DNA of 64,000 nucleotides from Bryobacterales bacterium (GTDB taxonomy: Bacteria > Acidobacteriota > Terriglobia > Bryobacterales > Bryobacteraceae): positions 1 to 64,000 of the forward strand of contig JAFAQY010000091.1 of the NCBI GenBank assembly GCA_019261985.1. Direction: 5' to 3'. Below the pieces are notes generated by a model. The model ran no database searches and was not told the origin of the DNA. It saw only the letters and a list, made by a program, of their open reading frames with translations. Made by a program: the position numbers and the translations under genes. Within the stretch, counting starts at the first letter, position 1. Every line of letters begins with the position of its first letter. Shown here in pieces: positions 63,161 through 64,000 of this stretch.

Positions 63161-64000
63161 TCCGCTTTGTTCTCCTGCGCGACTGGCTCGACCTTCACGC
63201 CTTCGCGCGTTGCATCGCCGGGATTGGCGACGATCGTGTCTCCGGAGCGCAGACCCTGGGTGATCTCCAATTTGTCCCCGTAATCGCGACCTATGACGAC
63301 GGTTTGCAAATGGATCGTATGGTCCGGCCGGACCATTGCTACCCGCGTTCCCTCCGCGCGGAAAATGAGCGCTTCCGCGGGGATCACGAGGGGCGCGTTC
63401 GCAGTTGTACTATTCAAGTCCACTTGCGCGTACATACCGGGCAACAGCGAGCCCCCCGCATTTGGCACTTCGACCTCTACCAGCATGGTCCGGGTGGATG
63501 CATCGAGAGCGCTCGCCGTACGCGCGACTTTGCCCGGGAAACGGCGGCCGGGAAAAGTGGAAACGCTTAGGCTCGCGGCTTGGCCCGTATGCACGGCGCC
63601 GGCATTGGCTTGGGGCACGTTCACGTAGGTGCGCAACATCCCGGTTTGCGCGATGCGGTAAATCAACGTTGTGCCGGAAACGACCAGAGCGCCGGTATCC
63701 ACATTGCGAACCGTGATCACGCCATCGAACGGAGCCTTCACCACGCGATAGCTAAGAACGTCGTTGAGGCGCGCGATGTTCGCTTCTGCCGCCGCGACGT
63801 TGCTGCGCTGGGCCGCGATGGCCTTCTCCAGTGCTTGAACGTTGGCTGTCTGCGCTGTCAGTTGCGCCTGATACTGATCGTTATCCTGCTGTGAAACCAC
63901 TCCCGCGGCGGCAAGTTGCTTCCAGCGCTGGGCAGTTACGCGCGCGAGCTGCAGGTTGGCTTGGCCCTGTTCATGGTTGGCGAGCGCTTGTTCCAATGAA
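63157..64000 (-). CDS. RND efflux membrane fusion protein (HlyD/AcrA family, partial)
   Basis: The 5' end is beyond the window. Visible parts: the helical hairpin (LARVTAQRWKQLAAAGVVSQQDNDQYQAQLTAQTANVQALEKAIAAQRSNVAAAEAN), the lipoyl-like domain (VVKAPFDGVITVRNVDTGALV), and the beta-barrel and membrane-proximal domains (ALIFRAEGTRVAMVRPDHTIHLQTVVIGRDYGDKLEITQGLRSGDTIV). It links an inner-membrane pump to an outer-membrane channel. The pump gene is not in view and serS follows directly. Confidence 0.9.
   Translation of the reverse strand, partial: SLEQALANHEQGQANLQLARVTAQRWKQLAAAGVVSQQDNDQYQAQLTAQTANVQALEKAIAAQRSNVAAAEANIARLNDVLSYRVVKAPFDGVITVRNVDTGALVVSGTTLIYRIAQTGMLRTYVNVPQANAGAVHTGQAASLSVSTFPGRRFPGKVARTASALDASTRTMLVEVEVPNAGGSLLPGMYAQVDLNSTTANAPLVIPAEALIFRAEGTRVAMVRPDHTIHLQTVVIGRDYGDKLEITQGLRSGDTIVANPGDATREGVKVEPVAQENKAE

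Overview
The window reads as chromosome of a high-GC, Gram-negative soil bacterium, most likely an acidobacterium of the Solibacter/Bryobacter type. That placement is inference: it rests on the ADOP-type permease, the split glycine decarboxylase, secreted PQQ and tannase-family enzymes, Tat- and Sec-exported cytochrome systems, an RTPGN-type EF-P, and intergenic spaces packed with short GC-rich hairpin repeats. No rRNA, tRNA, CRISPR array or transposase gene was seen.

Layout. 1-6370: the 5' end of an FtsX-like permease, then xseA, an M1 peptidase and a cytochrome/PQQ-propeller enzyme. 6371-7286: a wrecked mazEF pair and a small membrane protein. 7268-11543: the glycine cleavage operon gcvT-gcvH-gcvPA-gcvPB. 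11644-14010: motB, motA, flbD and a MerR-type regulator, all on the minus strand. 14030-18313: rlmB and a nucleoside salvage cassette (pyrimidine phosphorylase, CNT transporter, purine phosphorylase). 18354-25063: a GNAT/DUF1778 toxin-antitoxin pair, a DUF1015 gene with lgt, a POTRA-plus-helical-repeat protein, a DUF5615/DUF433 pair and envelope proteins. 25401-28606: a DUF72 gene and hrpB. 28623-33555: a small gene, a GNAT-like protein, a lipase-like hydrolase, a phosphoesterase and a CtpA-like protease. 34140-37283: leuBCD. 37304-39421: vapBC and an ECF sigma factor with a VOC protein. 39518-45694: valS, birA, a Tat-exported ThDP enzyme with a cytochrome c, and a Uma2 protein. 45703-51725: a BNR-repeat protein, an OmpA-like protein and a heptaheme cytochrome/TPR protein. 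51750-54490: YbaK, a zinc-ribbon thioredoxin and a metal ABC transporter. 54640-59850: an aminotransferase, a fused E1 dehydrogenase and a tannase-family esterase. 59998-64000: a leuA truncation joined to an SDR remnant, trxA, efp, serS and a membrane fusion protein that runs off the edge.

Together the genes cover housekeeping (aminoacylation, rRNA methylation, EF-P, lipoprotein maturation), amino-acid and C1 metabolism, nucleoside recycling, and a large periplasmic redox and hydrolytic set. Four toxin-antitoxin loci are present, one of them dead.

The least ordinary signals are: (i) a family of dispersed double-hairpin repeats with conserved loops and flanks, one member lying inside a signal-peptide coding region; (ii) a leuA gene cut in half and spliced to the tail of an SDR gene; (iii) a Tat-exported ThDP enzyme coupled to a small cytochrome c; (iv) an ECF sigma factor whose overlapping partner is a VOC-domain protein rather than a recognisable anti-sigma factor; (v) a 22-bp perfect palindrome in front of vapBC; and (vi) a duplicated thioredoxin 3' end framed by inverted repeat arrays.
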